Shown here: positions 43,160 through 52,655 of the stretch, piece after piece | Layout of the letters: each line of letters opens with the position of its first letter | Position numbering within the stretch: position 1 is the first letter of the stretch | NCBI GenBank assembly: GCA_000063525.1 | Contig: CT978603.1 | Span: 1,111,105-1,175,104 of the forward strand | DNA length: 64,000 nt | Direction of reading: 5' to 3' | Source: Synechococcus sp. RCC307 | Lineage (GTDB): Bacteria > Cyanobacteriota > Cyanobacteriia > PCC-6307 > Cyanobiaceae | The notes under the pieces: model-generated | The model's input: only the letters and a program-made list of their open reading frames with translations | Told to the model about the DNA's origin: nothing | Databases searched by the model: none | Translations under genes and position numbers: made by a program

Positions 43160-43423
43160 ATGCAAGGGCTCAGCGAAGACCAGGTGCGGCTGGCCGAAAC
43201 CTTGCAACGCCATCTCGCCATCAAGGAACGGGATTGGCATCGCCTCAAAAGCGACCGTCACCGGCGCGCTGCTGAGCAGCTCTCAGCAGCGCTATTGCTG
43301 CTGCTGCGCAATGGCGCCCAGGCGGATGGGGATGTGGTGGCCTTGCTGGAGAGTGCGCAGCGTTGGATCCAGCGGGAGCAACGGGACCCCGGCTGCCCAG
43401 ATCACGGCAGGCGCTCGTCCTAA
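43160..43423 (+). CDS. Small helical protein, DUF6439-like
   Basis: An 87-residue protein: LSEDQVRLAETLQRHLAIKERDWHRLKSDRHRRAAEQLSAALLLLL followed by a DPGCPDH tail. It looks all-helical with a hydrophobic pair of helices. I recall similar short proteins throughout marine picocyanobacteria (DUF6439), but cannot confirm it without a search. It converges on the RsbW-like gene with a 4-base overlap at the stop codons. Confidence 0.65.
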   Translation: MQGLSEDQVRLAETLQRHLAIKERDWHRLKSDRHRRAAEQLSAALLLLLRNGAQADGDVVALLESAQRWIQREQRDPGCPDHGRRSS

Positions 43424-43821
43424 CGCCGCTTCGCCAATTGCACGCGATTACCGCGCGGACTCCAACGCACATCGTCGAAGCATTGATGCATCAAAAACAG
43501 CCCACGTCCGGAGATGGCGTCCAATTCATCCGGCAGTAAGGCCAAACGCTGCTCAGGCTGCAGCCCAGGGCCTTGATCTTGCACTTGCCAAATCAACCAC
43601 TGCGGACTGTGGATGCGGCGAATGCGCACAAGCTTGGCTGGGTCGTTGCCGTTGCCATGGCGCACAGCGTTGACCAGCGCCTCCTGCAAGCCCAGCTGAA
43701 GCAATTCCCGATGCTCATTGGCCGCTGGCTGCAGCAGCAGCTCCAGCAAGGGCTGCAAAGCCAAGGTGGATGGGGTGATGAACTCAAACCAGCGCCAACG
43801 CTTTGTCAGGTTCAAGAGCAC
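43420..43821 (-). CDS. RsbW-like anti-sigma/serine kinase ATPase
   Basis: A GHKL-type ATPase domain of about 133 residues from GTG 43821: N-box LQEALVNAVRHGN, G1 VQDQGPG and G2-like SGRGLFLMHQCFDDV. These match HATPase_c_2 proteins such as RsbW and SpoIIAB, which bind sigma or anti-anti-sigma factors. The partner is not nearby. A longer start (43902) would overlap the gun4 stop region by 50 nt and lacks family resemblance. Confidence 0.83.
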   Translation of the reverse strand: MLLNLTKRWRWFEFITPSTLALQPLLELLLQPAANEHRELLQLGLQEALVNAVRHGNGNDPAKLVRIRRIHSPQWLIWQVQDQGPGLQPEQRLALLPDELDAISGRGLFLMHQCFDDVRWSPRGNRVQLAKRR

Positions 43822-43852
43822 GTTCCTGCCGCCTGGTTCCCGAGTTCTGATC

Positions 43853-44599
43853 TTATGGAGCCTCGAGGGCTTGGTCGATAGCTGGATGGCGGAGATAGGC
43901 ATCCATCAGGCGCACCCCACGCAATTGATTGACCAGGGGCATATGCCCCTCCGGGGCGTCATGGCTCCAGGTGAAGGCACCGGGATAACGGGTCCAGGAT
44001 CCTTCGTTCTTCCAGCCGATTTGGGGCCAGAGCTGCTCCCAGCGCCAACGCAAGCGTTCAATCTTCTGGCGTTGAATGCGGAATCCATAGCGGCCACCGC
44101 TGTAGAACCACCAGAGGGAATCGAGGTGGGCGAGCTCAGCAATGGGCATGCCAGGCACTTCACTGAAGTACACGTATCCGCGCTCTTCGGCCGCTGGCCC
44201 GGCCAAGGCGCGCAACTGGGCTGTAGTGAGGCGGTCGGCCTCTTCCAGCTCACCGCACATCAAGCACCACTGCAGTTCTGCGCAGCGCTCAGCACCAATC
44301 CCAGGGGCAACAAGCCAACCGACGGGGTAGGTGGTTTGCAGCTTGGCGAGCTGATCGGGATCAGCGGCCAGCAGGCGCAGCAAACTGCCAATGGCCCAAT
44401 CGTCGGGCTGGCGGCTCTGGTTGGTCAGCAGATCCCAGATCGACTCGACCAGTTCAGGCGCCTGGGCCGGCAATGTCTTCCAGAGCCGCTGTCGCTGGCG
44501 GCTATTGCCTTTGAGGAACTCTTGCAACAGTGCGGCCGGTTCAACAACGGCCTGCTCCGAACCTCCGGAAGCAGCAGATGAGGGTGAACCAGACAACAT
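43853..44599 (-). CDS. gun4: Gun4-domain tetrapyrrole regulator
   Basis: Gun4 binds protoporphyrin IX and Mg-protoporphyrin and activates Mg-chelatase for chlorophyll synthesis. The 248-residue protein has a helical N-terminal bundle and the Gun4 core (about residues 110-245): LQWCLMCGELEEADRLT, YVYFSEVPGMPIAELAHLDSLWWFYSGGRYGFRIQ and the porphyrin-cleft block EGSWTRYPGAFTWSHDAPEGHMPLVNQLRG. ATG 44599 is chosen; longer frames invade the divergent mnmH gene. Confidence 0.94.
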   Translation of the reverse strand: MLSGSPSSAASGGSEQAVVEPAALLQEFLKGNSRQRQRLWKTLPAQAPELVESIWDLLTNQSRQPDDWAIGSLLRLLAADPDQLAKLQTTYPVGWLVAPGIGAERCAELQWCLMCGELEEADRLTTAQLRALAGPAAEERGYVYFSEVPGMPIAELAHLDSLWWFYSGGRYGFRIQRQKIERLRWRWEQLWPQIGWKNEGSWTRYPGAFTWSHDAPEGHMPLVNQLRGVRLMDAYLRHPAIDQALEAP

Positions 44600-44636
44600 G
44601 GCGGATGGGGCCAGTCGCCAGTATCGCAGTGCAGCC

Positions 44637-45656
44637 ATGACCAACCGGCTTGCCATCGACAGCTTGATGCATTCACCCGGTGCTCTGGTGGATGTGCGCA
44701 GCCCCAGTGAATTCGCCAAAGCGCACTGGCCTGGCGCTGTGAATCTGCCCCTCTTTGATGACGAGGGGCGCGCTGAGGTGGGCACCCTGTACAAGCAAAA
44801 AGGTCGTCAGCAGGCCATCCAACGGGGATTGGAACTGGTGGGTCCCCAGCTCGCTGCCATGGGCCACAAGCTGCAGCAGATCGCCCAGCAAGGTCCCGGT
44901 TCCTTGCGCATCTACTGCTGGCGCGGCGGCATGCGCAGCGCCAGCGTCGCCTGGCTGGCCTCCACCCTGGATATCGATGTCGTGGTGCTCGAGGGCGGCT
45001 ACAAGAGCTTTCGGCGCTGGGTACTCGGCCAATTCGAGAGGCCCTGGCCGGTTCAACTGCTCGGAGGCGGCACCGGCAGCGGAAAAACCGACGTTTTGTT
45101 GGCCCTAGCCCAACAGGGCGGGGCCATGGTGGATCTCGAGGGGCTGGCGCATCACCGCGGCAGCAGCTTTGGCGGGCTGGGGCAGCCCGAACAACCCAGC
45201 ACGGAGATGTTTGAAAACGAGCTCGCTCTGGCGCTGGTGGCTCTAGAGGGCCAAGCGCCTCTGTGGCTTGAGGCCGAAAGCGTTCAAATCGGCCGTTGCC
45301 GCCTACCCAACGGGCTCTGGCAGCAAATGCAGCAGGCACCTGTGGTGGTGTTGGAGCGGCCGCAGAAGGAACGGATTGATGCGCTGGTGGCCCTCTACGG
45401 CGCCGAAGCCCATGGAGGATTGCTGGAAGCCACCCAGCGATTACAACGGCGACTTGGACCGCAACGAACGAAAGACGCCACCGACAGCATCCGATCTGGA
45501 GATCTCAGCAGCGCTTGCGCGGTGATTCTTGATTACTACGACCGCTGCTACAGCTATGAGCTGAATCGGCGCTCAACTCCCATCACCAGGTTGGCGGTTG
45601 AGGGCTTAAGTGCGTCTGCCGTGGCACACCAGCTATTGCAGCTGAAATCTGCGTAA
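44637..45656 (+). CDS. mnmH: tRNA 2-selenouridine synthase
   Basis: MnmH (YbbB/SelU) replaces sulfur by selenium in the wobble 2-thiouridine of some tRNAs, through a geranylated intermediate. The 339-residue protein has a rhodanese domain with the catalytic Cys94 in RIYCWRGGMRSASVAWL and a P-loop domain with GGGTGSGKT (143-151). Both catalytic features are intact. Activity requires selenophosphate from SelD, which is not in this window. ATG 44637 lies 37 bases from the divergent gun4 start. Confidence 0.93.
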   Translation: MTNRLAIDSLMHSPGALVDVRSPSEFAKAHWPGAVNLPLFDDEGRAEVGTLYKQKGRQQAIQRGLELVGPQLAAMGHKLQQIAQQGPGSLRIYCWRGGMRSASVAWLASTLDIDVVVLEGGYKSFRRWVLGQFERPWPVQLLGGGTGSGKTDVLLALAQQGGAMVDLEGLAHHRGSSFGGLGQPEQPSTEMFENELALALVALEGQAPLWLEAESVQIGRCRLPNGLWQQMQQAPVVVLERPQKERIDALVALYGAEAHGGLLEATQRLQRRLGPQRTKDATDSIRSGDLSSACAVILDYYDRCYSYELNRRSTPITRLAVEGLSASAVAHQLLQLKSA

Positions 45657-45683
45657 GCTCTCCCTCTTTCGGGGCAGTAAGCG

Positions 45684-46022
45684 ATGGGCGCAGCCATTCA
45701 GTTTTTCCGTGGCGTTGACGAGCCCGTTATTCCCGACATCAAGTTGACCCGCTCGCGCGATGGGATGACCGGCCAGGCCAAGTTTGTGTTTGAGGAGCCT
45801 CAAGCCTTGGCCCCGGAAACCATGGGCGACATCACCGGCATGTTCATGGTCGATGAGGAAGGCGAACTGACCAGCCGCGATGTCAACGCGCGCTTTGTCA
45901 ACGGCGTCGCCTTTGCATTGGAGGCCACTTACACCTGGAAGAGCGAGGCTGACTTCCAGCGTTTCATGCGCTTTGCTGAGCGCTACGCAGCCAGCCACGA
46001 CCTTGGATTCAGCCAAAGCTGA
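45684..46022 (+). CDS. psb28: Photosystem II assembly factor Psb28
   Basis: The 112-residue protein is Psb28 (also called PsbW in older cyanobacterial annotation), which binds the cytoplasmic side of assembling PSII near the CP47/QB region. Signature stretches are [33 protein letters not shown] and [23 protein letters not shown]. The 3' end overlaps the following permease start by about 20 nt. Confidence 0.95.
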   Translation: MGAAIQFFRGVDEPVIPDIKLTRSRDGMTGQAKFVFEEPQALAPETMGDITGMFMVDEEGELTSRDVNARFVNGVAFALEATYTWKSEADFQRFMRFAERYAASHDLGFSQS

Positions 46023-47043
46023 CGGCCAAATAGCCTTTGGTCGCTGGGTTGGATTCGCAGCGCTGATCGCTGCGGTGGTTCTGCTCTGGGATCTGCGATT
46101 TGTCCTAATAGACCTGTTTGGCTCGGTTGTTCTGGCTGTGGCCTTCTGCACCTTGGTGCGCGCTGTTCAGAGCCGCCTGGGTTGGCGGCGCTGGCCATCG
46201 CTAGCGCTCTCGCTGCTTCTGGTTGTGGTGCTGGTGATCGTTGTGGTGGTCGCCCTGGTCCCCCCCTTCAGTGCGCAATTCCGGGAGCTGATCGAGCAAT
46301 TGCCGCAGGCTGCTCAGGCACTGCAACAACTCATTGGTGGTGATCTGAGCTCAGCAATCCAGAGCAATATCTCCAATCCAGAGAAGTGGAATCTCGCCAA
46401 CAGCTTCAGCCGTGTGGTGGAGCTGGCCGGAAACTTCGGCATTGGCCTGGTGCAGCTGGTGTTTGTGGTGGCAGTCGCTCTGATGCTCAGTGTTCAGCCA
46501 GAGGATTACCGCCAAGTCGCCGTGTTGATGGCGCCTTCCTACTTGCGCCGGCGGATTGCTGGCGTGCTCGATAGCTGCGGGCAAGCACTCAGCAGTTGGA
46601 TGGTGGGTGTGCTGATCAGCTCGGTTGCTGTTGGCTTCATGGCCTTTGTTGGCCTCAGCCTGTTGGGGGTCAAGCTGACCACCGCCAATGCCCTATTGGC
46701 GGGAATGCTCAATGTGATCCCCAACGTTGGCCCCACCTTGAGTGTGGTGTTCCCCATGGCCGTGGCTCTGCTGGACACCCCCTGGATGTCGCTGGCGGTC
46801 TTGGCGCTCTATGTGGTGATCCAAAACTTCGAGAGCTATGTCATCACGCCGTCGGTGATGCATCACCAGGTCAAGTTGCTCCCGGGGTTGACCCTGGCTG
46901 CACAGGGGATCTTCACGGTGATCTTTGGTTTTAAGGGACTCCTATTGGCGCTCCCCTTAGCGGTCTGCCTGCAGGTGGTGGTGCGTGAGCTCGTCGTTCG
47001 CGATGTGCTCGACACCTGGAAGCGCCCGGGGAGGTTCTGCTGA
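46003..47043 (+). CDS. AI-2E-family permease (first of a tandem pair)
   Basis: A 346-residue polytopic protein of the PerM/YdiK/AI-2E family. Two N-terminal membrane segments are followed by a periplasmic-type helical region ([20 protein letters not shown]) and a C-terminal membrane bundle with the family motif [21 protein letters not shown]. The start is uncertain; TTG 46003 avoids a large overlap with psb28. The substrate is unknown: family names referring to AI-2 do not establish quorum signalling here. Confidence 0.85.
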   Translation: MDSAKADGQIAFGRWVGFAALIAAVVLLWDLRFVLIDLFGSVVLAVAFCTLVRAVQSRLGWRRWPSLALSLLLVVVLVIVVVVALVPPFSAQFRELIEQLPQAAQALQQLIGGDLSSAIQSNISNPEKWNLANSFSRVVELAGNFGIGLVQLVFVVAVALMLSVQPEDYRQVAVLMAPSYLRRRIAGVLDSCGQALSSWMVGVLISSVAVGFMAFVGLSLLGVKLTTANALLAGMLNVIPNVGPTLSVVFPMAVALLDTPWMSLAVLALYVVIQNFESYVITPSVMHHQVKLLPGLTLAAQGIFTVIFGFKGLLLALPLAVCLQVVVRELVVRDVLDTWKRPGRFC

Positions 47044-48080
47044 TGGAAGGCCGCAACCTGGTCAGCTGGCCAGCGATTCTCGGCACCTTGGCCCTGGTGG
47101 TGCTTGGGCTCTTGGCGTGGGAGCTGCGCTGGGTCCTCTTGGTGCTCTTTGGCGCTGTGGTGCTCGCCGTGGCCCTCGATGTACCGGTGCAGGTCTTGAT
47201 GCGGCGCACTCCCCTGCATCGTCCGCAGGCCCTGGTGGTGGTGGTTGGCTTGCTGGTCCTGCTGGGCTGGGAATTGGGGTTTTTGTTGTTGCCGGAATTG
47301 GTGCAGCAGGTCGCCACCCTTAATGAATTACTGCCGCAGCTATTGCAGCGGGTGGGTGCTTTTCTCTCTGAGATCCGCGGCGTGGGCCCCCTCGGCAGCA
47401 GCCTCGAATCCTCTGGTGGTCTCTCAGCCCTGCAACCGTTGGGAAGTCAATTGCTGGGCCTGGCTGGCGGAGCCGCCAACAGCTCAATTCAGGTGTTGCT
47501 GATGGCACTGTTGGCGTTGCTGCTGTGCCTCGATCCGCAACACCACATCAATCTGCTGATCGCTGCCACACCACGCTTTTATCGCCCGCAAGGCCGCCGG
47601 TTGCTGCAGCAATGCCGTGATGCCCTCGGTGGCTGGCTGGCCGGCATGACCATTTCCGCCATCAGCGTGTTTCTGCTCACCTGGGCTGGACTGGCCTGGT
47701 TGCAGGTGCCTTTGGCCCTGCTGAGTGGTTTGGTCTGCGGCCTCCTCACCTTCGTTCCCACCATCGGCCCAACGGTGGCGACGCTGCTGCCCACCGCCCT
47801 GGCGTTGGTGGTGTCACCGGAGCTGAGCTTGAAGGTGATCGTGCTGCGCTTGATCCTTCAAAACGGTGAGGCGTTTTTGCTAACGCCCCTGTTGCTCTCG
47901 CGCACGGTCAACCTGCTGCCCACAGTGGCCTTGATGGCGCAGCTGAGCCTGGGCGCCTTACTCGGTCTGCCCGGTGTGCTGCTGGCCCTGCCTTTGGTGG
48001 TGGTGCTGCAAGTGCTCCTGCAGGAGGTCTTTGTCAAAGAGATCATGGACCGCTGGACCCTGAAGAGCAGCAACGGCTGA
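47043..48080 (+). CDS. AI-2E-family permease (second of a tandem pair)
   Basis: A 345-residue paralogue of the preceding protein, sharing a 1-nt stop/start overlap (TGATG). The family motif appears as GLLTFVPTIGPTVATLLPTALALV. The pair may be a hetero-oligomer or an old tandem duplication, since identity looks moderate. Substrate unknown. Confidence 0.88.
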   Translation: MEGRNLVSWPAILGTLALVVLGLLAWELRWVLLVLFGAVVLAVALDVPVQVLMRRTPLHRPQALVVVVGLLVLLGWELGFLLLPELVQQVATLNELLPQLLQRVGAFLSEIRGVGPLGSSLESSGGLSALQPLGSQLLGLAGGAANSSIQVLLMALLALLLCLDPQHHINLLIAATPRFYRPQGRRLLQQCRDALGGWLAGMTISAISVFLLTWAGLAWLQVPLALLSGLVCGLLTFVPTIGPTVATLLPTALALVVSPELSLKVIVLRLILQNGEAFLLTPLLLSRTVNLLPTVALMAQLSLGALLGLPGVLLALPLVVVLQVLLQEVFVKEIMDRWTLKSSNG

Positions 48081-48224
48081 TTAGTCGTTGCGGCGTTTCC
48101 AGCGCTCAAATCCGACCACAGCAGCGATCGCCAGAGCTGTACCAATGCTCAAGCCGATCAACACCACTCCCAGGTACATCGGCATTAGCGCCCGCCCAGC
48201 TGCTCGCTCTGCAGCGTCCATCAT
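48081..48224 (-). CDS. 47-residue single-pass membrane protein
   Basis: The product MMDAAERAAGRALMPMYLGV... contains one clear membrane helix (about residues 16-39) and a basic WKRRND tail. The stop codon directly abuts the stop of the permease gene on the other strand. ATG 48224 or 48221 starts it. The size and topology resemble small photosynthetic or NDH subunits, but I do not recognise a family. Confidence 0.6.
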   Translation of the reverse strand: MMDAAERAAGRALMPMYLGVVLIGLSIGTALAIAAVVGFERWKRRND

Positions 48225-48278
48225 CTGCGAAAGCCAAGCAAAACTTCTGGCAGGCTGGGCAGAACTTGTGGATGAACC

Positions 48279-49025
48279 GTGCGCAGCAGCCGATGGGCCG
48301 CCTTGGCATTAGCCGCTGGTTTGGCAGGCTGCAGCTGGGGCAATCCGCCATGGCAACAGGAGAAGGAGCCAGCAGAAACGCAGGCCCAGCTGCGCGCAGC
48401 ACTGGCCACCACCGCTAAAAATCGCCAGCTCTATGAAAACTGGCGCTATTGGGCACCACGGCTCTCGTTTGAGCAGCCCAACTGCCAAATCAATGGCCTC
48501 ACCGAGCAATACGCCGATGGTCTGGAGATCAAGCGGCGCGGTGATGAATTGATGAAGCTCAAACGCTCCAGCTGCATTGTTCCCAGTTCATTGCTCCCCA
48601 CCAGCACCGGTGGCTCAGTCTTTGAACTCACCGCTGGCTGGGGTGACCTCAGTGATCGCACTGATCGCCCGCCCGATCTCAAGGGCTATGCCGTCGAATA
48701 CACCCTCGCTGAAGTGGGGATCACATGCGACACCGAAGAGGAAACGCGGCGGCCGCTGTTCACCCTGATCGCCCTACCGCAGGGATCACCGCTGATCATC
48801 GATCTCGACAACAACAGCCAAGCGATTCGCATGCTGGGGGTAGAAGACGAGCTCAGTCGCCGCCAGATCAGCTTTGAACAACCGCTGTGGCTGATCAAAG
48901 GATCCGAGCAATACACGGTGGGGACCGTGCGCAATCCACGCACCATCAAGGGGATTGTCGAACCCATCTGCCGCCGCCGGCAGGAGATCATTGATGCCGA
49001 TCAGCAGCAACTACTGGGCAGCTGA
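48279..49025 (+). CDS. Lipoprotein of unknown function
   Basis: A 248-residue protein with GTG start, a signal peptide and lipobox LAGC (lipidated Cys18). The mature part has several further Cys and a mixed alpha/beta look, but no domain was recognised. It converges on the zinc peptidase gene with a 15-base overlap. Confidence 0.75.
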   Translation: MRSSRWAALALAAGLAGCSWGNPPWQQEKEPAETQAQLRAALATTAKNRQLYENWRYWAPRLSFEQPNCQINGLTEQYADGLEIKRRGDELMKLKRSSCIVPSSLLPTSTGGSVFELTAGWGDLSDRTDRPPDLKGYAVEYTLAEVGITCDTEEETRRPLFTLIALPQGSPLIIDLDNNSQAIRMLGVEDELSRRQISFEQPLWLIKGSEQYTVGTVRNPRTIKGIVEPICRRRQEIIDADQQQLLGS

Positions 49026-50027
49026 ACAGAGGCGTTGGGCAATCCGCTGAGCTTGTCCTTTTCGATCCGCTGAAATCCGCTGCCTCTTGATGCCGTCGCC
49101 AAGGATGTCGAAGACGCCGTTGTAGCAATTGAGCTGCAACTTGCGCAGCCGAAACCAACCATCGGGCTTGGCTTGACCTTGGCGTGTCAGAGCCCCGGCG
49201 CATGCTCTTGAAGAGCCGCCGAATCCGCAGTTCAACACGCCCAAAGCGGCGCTAAATAAGTTGCCAGCAATCTGACCGCCGCGCTCCACCTCAAAGCGAT
49301 AAACCTTGATCACCGCATCAACCCAGGGTTCCTGCGGGTTGAAGTCGACAACTTCAGAGAACGTCTCCGGCGTGTCCATCATCCAGCTGTCGAATTGCGT
49401 GCCAGGAGTGATTTCACCATTCACCCCATCGGTGAAGGCCCGGTAGCGCGTTAAGGGGTAGCCATGTGGCGAGAGCTGGTGATAGTCGCCAATGCGAAAC
49501 AAGATGTTGGCGGCTTCGGTGAACTGCTCAACACTCAACGCCTGATTGGCCATCAACCAGCCGAGATATCGGCCTGCGCGCCAGTCAGCGGCATCCTCTT
49601 CCCGGCCCTTGAAGGGGCCTTGATCGATCGCTTGGTTGACGTGATGGCCCCATTCATGGGCGAGCACGGTAAGCGCCGGGAGCTCAGTGCTTGGTGAGGA
49701 TTGCAGCCGCAAGCGGGACAGCAGGCCGCGGGCATCAATTCCGATCTGAGCTGATTCAGGGCAGTAGGCATTGCTGGCTGGTGCTTTACCGCAAGCCGAG
49801 AAACGCGCACCAGGCGCGAGCAGCTCCACCTCCGGCAAAGCCTGATCGCCATCACTGGCCACATCACGCCAATAGTGGCCCAGCAAGCGGTGGTGAATCG
49901 CCAACTGGGCAGAACCCTCAGGGCTCTGCTTCAGCTCCTCGAGCAAAGCGGTTGTGGAAGGCAAAGGGGGCGGCGGGGCCGGATCAGCCAGCACCATCAC
50001 CGCCGAGGCGAACCAGGCGCCAATCAT
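49011..50027 (-). CDS. YpfJ-like neutral zinc metallopeptidase
   Basis: The 338-residue secreted or membrane-anchored protein has an N-terminal hydrophobic signal (MIGAWFASAVMVLADPAPP). The zinc site is the HExxH in LTVLAHEWGHHVNQAID, followed by EEDAADWRAGRYLGWL with the third ligand region. YCPESAQIGID fits YpfJ/KPN-type neutral zinc metallopeptidases. Its start overlaps the small membrane protein gene by 4 nt. Substrate unknown. Confidence 0.88.
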   Translation of the reverse strand: MIGAWFASAVMVLADPAPPPPLPSTTALLEELKQSPEGSAQLAIHHRLLGHYWRDVASDGDQALPEVELLAPGARFSACGKAPASNAYCPESAQIGIDARGLLSRLRLQSSPSTELPALTVLAHEWGHHVNQAIDQGPFKGREEDAADWRAGRYLGWLMANQALSVEQFTEAANILFRIGDYHQLSPHGYPLTRYRAFTDGVNGEITPGTQFDSWMMDTPETFSEVVDFNPQEPWVDAVIKVYRFEVERGGQIAGNLFSAALGVLNCGFGGSSRACAGALTRQGQAKPDGWFRLRKLQLNCYNGVFDILGDGIKRQRISADRKGQAQRIAQRLCSAAQ

Positions 50028-50230
50028 GGGAATCGGCTACCGGAATAGCGAGTTGAGCTCAGCAACCACCAGGGGCTGAGCACCACAATCAAACAGGCGA
50101 GCTTGTGGTGAATAACGGCGTACAACAGGCCCGTCCAGGTGAAGTGCTGCGCCAACAACTTGACTTCGCTGCGAAGTTCCAACAGGGCGAGCACCAAGAC
50201 CACCCAGAACACCGCAGCGGGAATTCTCAT
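50024..50230 (-). CDS. Small membrane protein between secF and the zinc peptidase
   Basis: A 68-residue product from ATG 50230, MRIPAAVFWVVLVLALLELR..., with two hydrophobic stretches (about 5-18 and 45-58). It has ATGA overlaps with secF upstream and the peptidase downstream, a strong sign of a genuine coupled gene. Function unknown. Confidence 0.7.
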   Translation of the reverse strand: MRIPAAVFWVVLVLALLELRSEVKLLAQHFTWTGLLYAVIHHKLACLIVVLSPWWLLSSTRYSGSRFP

Positions 50231-51186
50231 GCAACCACGCCAGAAGTGGCTGCCCGTTGCGGCAAACGGCCGCCCATCAAGGGCAACAGCGGCGGCACCA
50301 CCGCCACACTCGACCATGCACCCACAGCAATGCCAACAAACAGTGCGACGGCAAACCACTGCAGGCTGGCGCCGCCAAACAGGATCAACGCCAGGATCGG
50401 GATCTCCGTGCTGAGCGAGGTGTAGATCGATCGGGTCAAGGTGCCATCAACGGCGCGATCCACCTGGTCTTCCACACTCAGATCAGGCAGGAGCCGTTGC
50501 TGTTCCCGAATACGGTCAAACACCACCACGGTGTCGTTGACGGAATAGCCGGCCAAGGTGAGCAACGCCACGGCAAAGAGGCTGTTGACCTCCACGCCAG
50601 CAAACAAACCCAGCCAAGCAAACAAGCCACTGGTGATCAGCACATCGTGGGCTAACGCCAACAGGGCCAAGGCGGCATAGAGGCGGGCGTAGCGAGCTGA
50701 GATGTAAAGCGCCACTGCCGCAAAGCTGACGGTCAAGGCCAACACGCTGCTGGTGAGCAGCTGTTTGCCCAACACAGGTCCGATGGTGTTGATCTGGGTG
50801 TCGGTGGCGATCAGCGGACCCGCCACCTGCTCAAGCGCGTCAACAAAGGCGCCACTGTCTGCAGGGCTCAGCGCTGAGCTGCGGATGCTGACGGCCTGGC
50901 CATCATCAAGAAGCTGCACCACCGCTGCAGCGGGCAAGGCGTCTTGCACTTGCTGGACAGTGAGTTCAGCGCAGCGATCGCCGCAATTGCGCTCCACCTG
51001 GATGGAGGTTCCACCGGTGAAATCAAGTCCTGGCTTCAGAGGAGCCTTGATCGGAGACAGCCATGAGAGCACCAAACCGAGAACACTGAGCGCCACCAAA
51101 ACCGCGGTGATGCTGAGGCAAAGCCGGCGATGGCGATTGATGCGCAACCTGGGTTCACGCAGGATGGCGCCGCTGGAGGAAGTCAT
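50227..51186 (-). CDS. secF: Protein translocase subunit SecF
   Basis: SecF pairs with SecD to pull proteins through SecYEG using the proton gradient. The 319-residue protein has a first membrane helix, FTGGTSIQVE (the SecF signature), a periplasmic loop and five C-terminal helices with YSVNDTVVVFDRIRE, a hallmark of SecF. Four-nt overlaps join it to secD and the following small gene. Confidence 0.95.
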   Translation of the reverse strand: MTSSSGAILREPRLRINRHRRLCLSITAVLVALSVLGLVLSWLSPIKAPLKPGLDFTGGTSIQVERNCGDRCAELTVQQVQDALPAAAVVQLLDDGQAVSIRSSALSPADSGAFVDALEQVAGPLIATDTQINTIGPVLGKQLLTSSVLALTVSFAAVALYISARYARLYAALALLALAHDVLITSGLFAWLGLFAGVEVNSLFAVALLTLAGYSVNDTVVVFDRIREQQRLLPDLSVEDQVDRAVDGTLTRSIYTSLSTEIPILALILFGGASLQWFAVALFVGIAVGAWSSVAVVPPLLPLMGGRLPQRAATSGVVA

Positions 51187-52655
51187 GGCTGGGAAGACGC
51201 GGCGAGGAAGAGGGAGGGTTTACGCAGGGCGGGGTAACTCAGGGCCAGACGCATCAAGGTGCGAGTGCAGGTCAAAGCGGTGAACAGGCTGAGCAGCACG
51301 CCGATGGCCAGGGTCACCGCAAAGCCCCGCACCAAGCCGCTACCCAACCAACCCAAAGCAGCACAGCTGATCAAGGTGGTGAGGTGACCATCAAAGATCG
51401 AGGAAAACGCCCTGGAGAAGCCTGTATCCACCGAGCGGAAAAGGGTGTTGCCATCGCGTAGCTCCTCTTTGCTGCGCTCAAAAATCAGGATGTTGGCATC
51501 CACAGCCATACCCACCGAGAGGATGAAACCAGCGATCCCAGGCAGGGTGAGTGTCACGGGAATCAGGGCGTAGAGCGCCAGGTTGAACAGCGAATACAGC
51601 AACAGGGCCAACAGGGCCACCGCTCCTGGAAGGCGGTAGATGATCACCATGAAGACACCCACCAGCGCCGTACCCGAGCCGGCGGCAATCAGGCTGTTGC
51701 GGATGTTCTGGGCTCCGAGCGTGGGACCAACCGAGCGGTTTTCGATGATTTCAACCGGGAGCGGCAAAGCACCGCCACGCAGTTGAACCTCTAGATCACG
51801 CGCTTCATCGGCGGAAAAGCGACCGGTGATGGTGGCGGCACCGCCGGTGATGCCAGCTGTGGCGAACTGCGGGCCAACGCTGGCTTCACTGATGGAGCGG
51901 CCATCCAACATGATTCCCAGCAGGCGGTTGGTGCCGGCAATGCTCTTGGTGAGGTCAGCAAATTTCTCGCCACCAGCCTGGCTAAAGCGCAGCGTCACCT
52001 CCCAGCTCTGGCTGCCCTGTTGTTGCTGACGGCCAGCATCCACCAGGTCTGATCCGGTGAGCTCAGGCTCACCAAACAATGGCGTGATGCGCCGTTCGGT
52101 TTCGATTAACAGCGCTTCGAGCTGCTCTTCTTCGCTGGCATTGGCTGGAGCCTCAATGCCCTGTTGCTTCAGCAGGTCGGTGAGAGGACCGCTGACATCG
52201 GGAGCTTGCTCACCATCGCTGGTTGGCGTGCGGCCAGCGATTTGCTCTTGGCGCGCCACGATTAATCGCTTCAAGCGCGTGAGGTTGGTGAGCTCTTGCT
52301 GGGTCTCGGGCTTTTGCGCGCGAAATTCAAGGCGGGCCGTGGTGCCAAGCACCTCAGCAGCGCGGCGTGGATCTTGGACCCCAGGCAGCTGCACAACGAT
52401 CCGGTCGCTGCCGGAAGTGGTGACGCTGGCTTCCGAAACACCCAGGCCATTGACGCGGCGTTCAAGAACTTCCTTAACTGCGTCAAGCTGTTTGGACTCA
52501 ATCTTGGTGATGTCACCGGCTGGTTTGACCAGCAAGGTGAGTTGGCTGCCGCCCCGCAAATCCAGTCCGAGGGATAGCGGTAAGGAGCGCAGCACCAAAA
52601 GACTGCCAATGGCCAGCGCCAGGATCAGCGCCAGCCAACCTTGGGGCCGGGTCAT
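51183..52655 (-). CDS. secD: Protein translocase subunit SecD
   Basis: The 490-residue protein has the SecD signature [14 protein letters not shown], a P1 periplasmic domain ([35 protein letters not shown]) and six membrane helices with the [20 protein letters not shown] proton-path block. It is shorter than E. coli SecD, as usual for cyanobacteria. It overlaps pdhB and secF by 4 nt each. Confidence 0.96.
   Translation of the reverse strand: MTRPQGWLALILALAIGSLLVLRSLPLSLGLDLRGGSQLTLLVKPAGDITKIESKQLDAVKEVLERRVNGLGVSEASVTTSGSDRIVVQLPGVQDPRRAAEVLGTTARLEFRAQKPETQQELTNLTRLKRLIVARQEQIAGRTPTSDGEQAPDVSGPLTDLLKQQGIEAPANASEEEQLEALLIETERRITPLFGEPELTGSDLVDAGRQQQQGSQSWEVTLRFSQAGGEKFADLTKSIAGTNRLLGIMLDGRSISEASVGPQFATAGITGGAATITGRFSADEARDLEVQLRGGALPLPVEIIENRSVGPTLGAQNIRNSLIAAGSGTALVGVFMVIIYRLPGAVALLALLLYSLFNLALYALIPVTLTLPGIAGFILSVGMAVDANILIFERSKEELRDGNTLFRSVDTGFSRAFSSIFDGHLTTLISCAALGWLGSGLVRGFAVTLAIGVLLSLFTALTCTRTLMRLALSYPALRKPSLFLAASSQP

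Noticed and set aside
46003-48080. Quorum-sensing (AI-2) export function for the permease pair
   Set aside because: The family name is historical; nothing in the sequence or neighbourhood indicates signalling.
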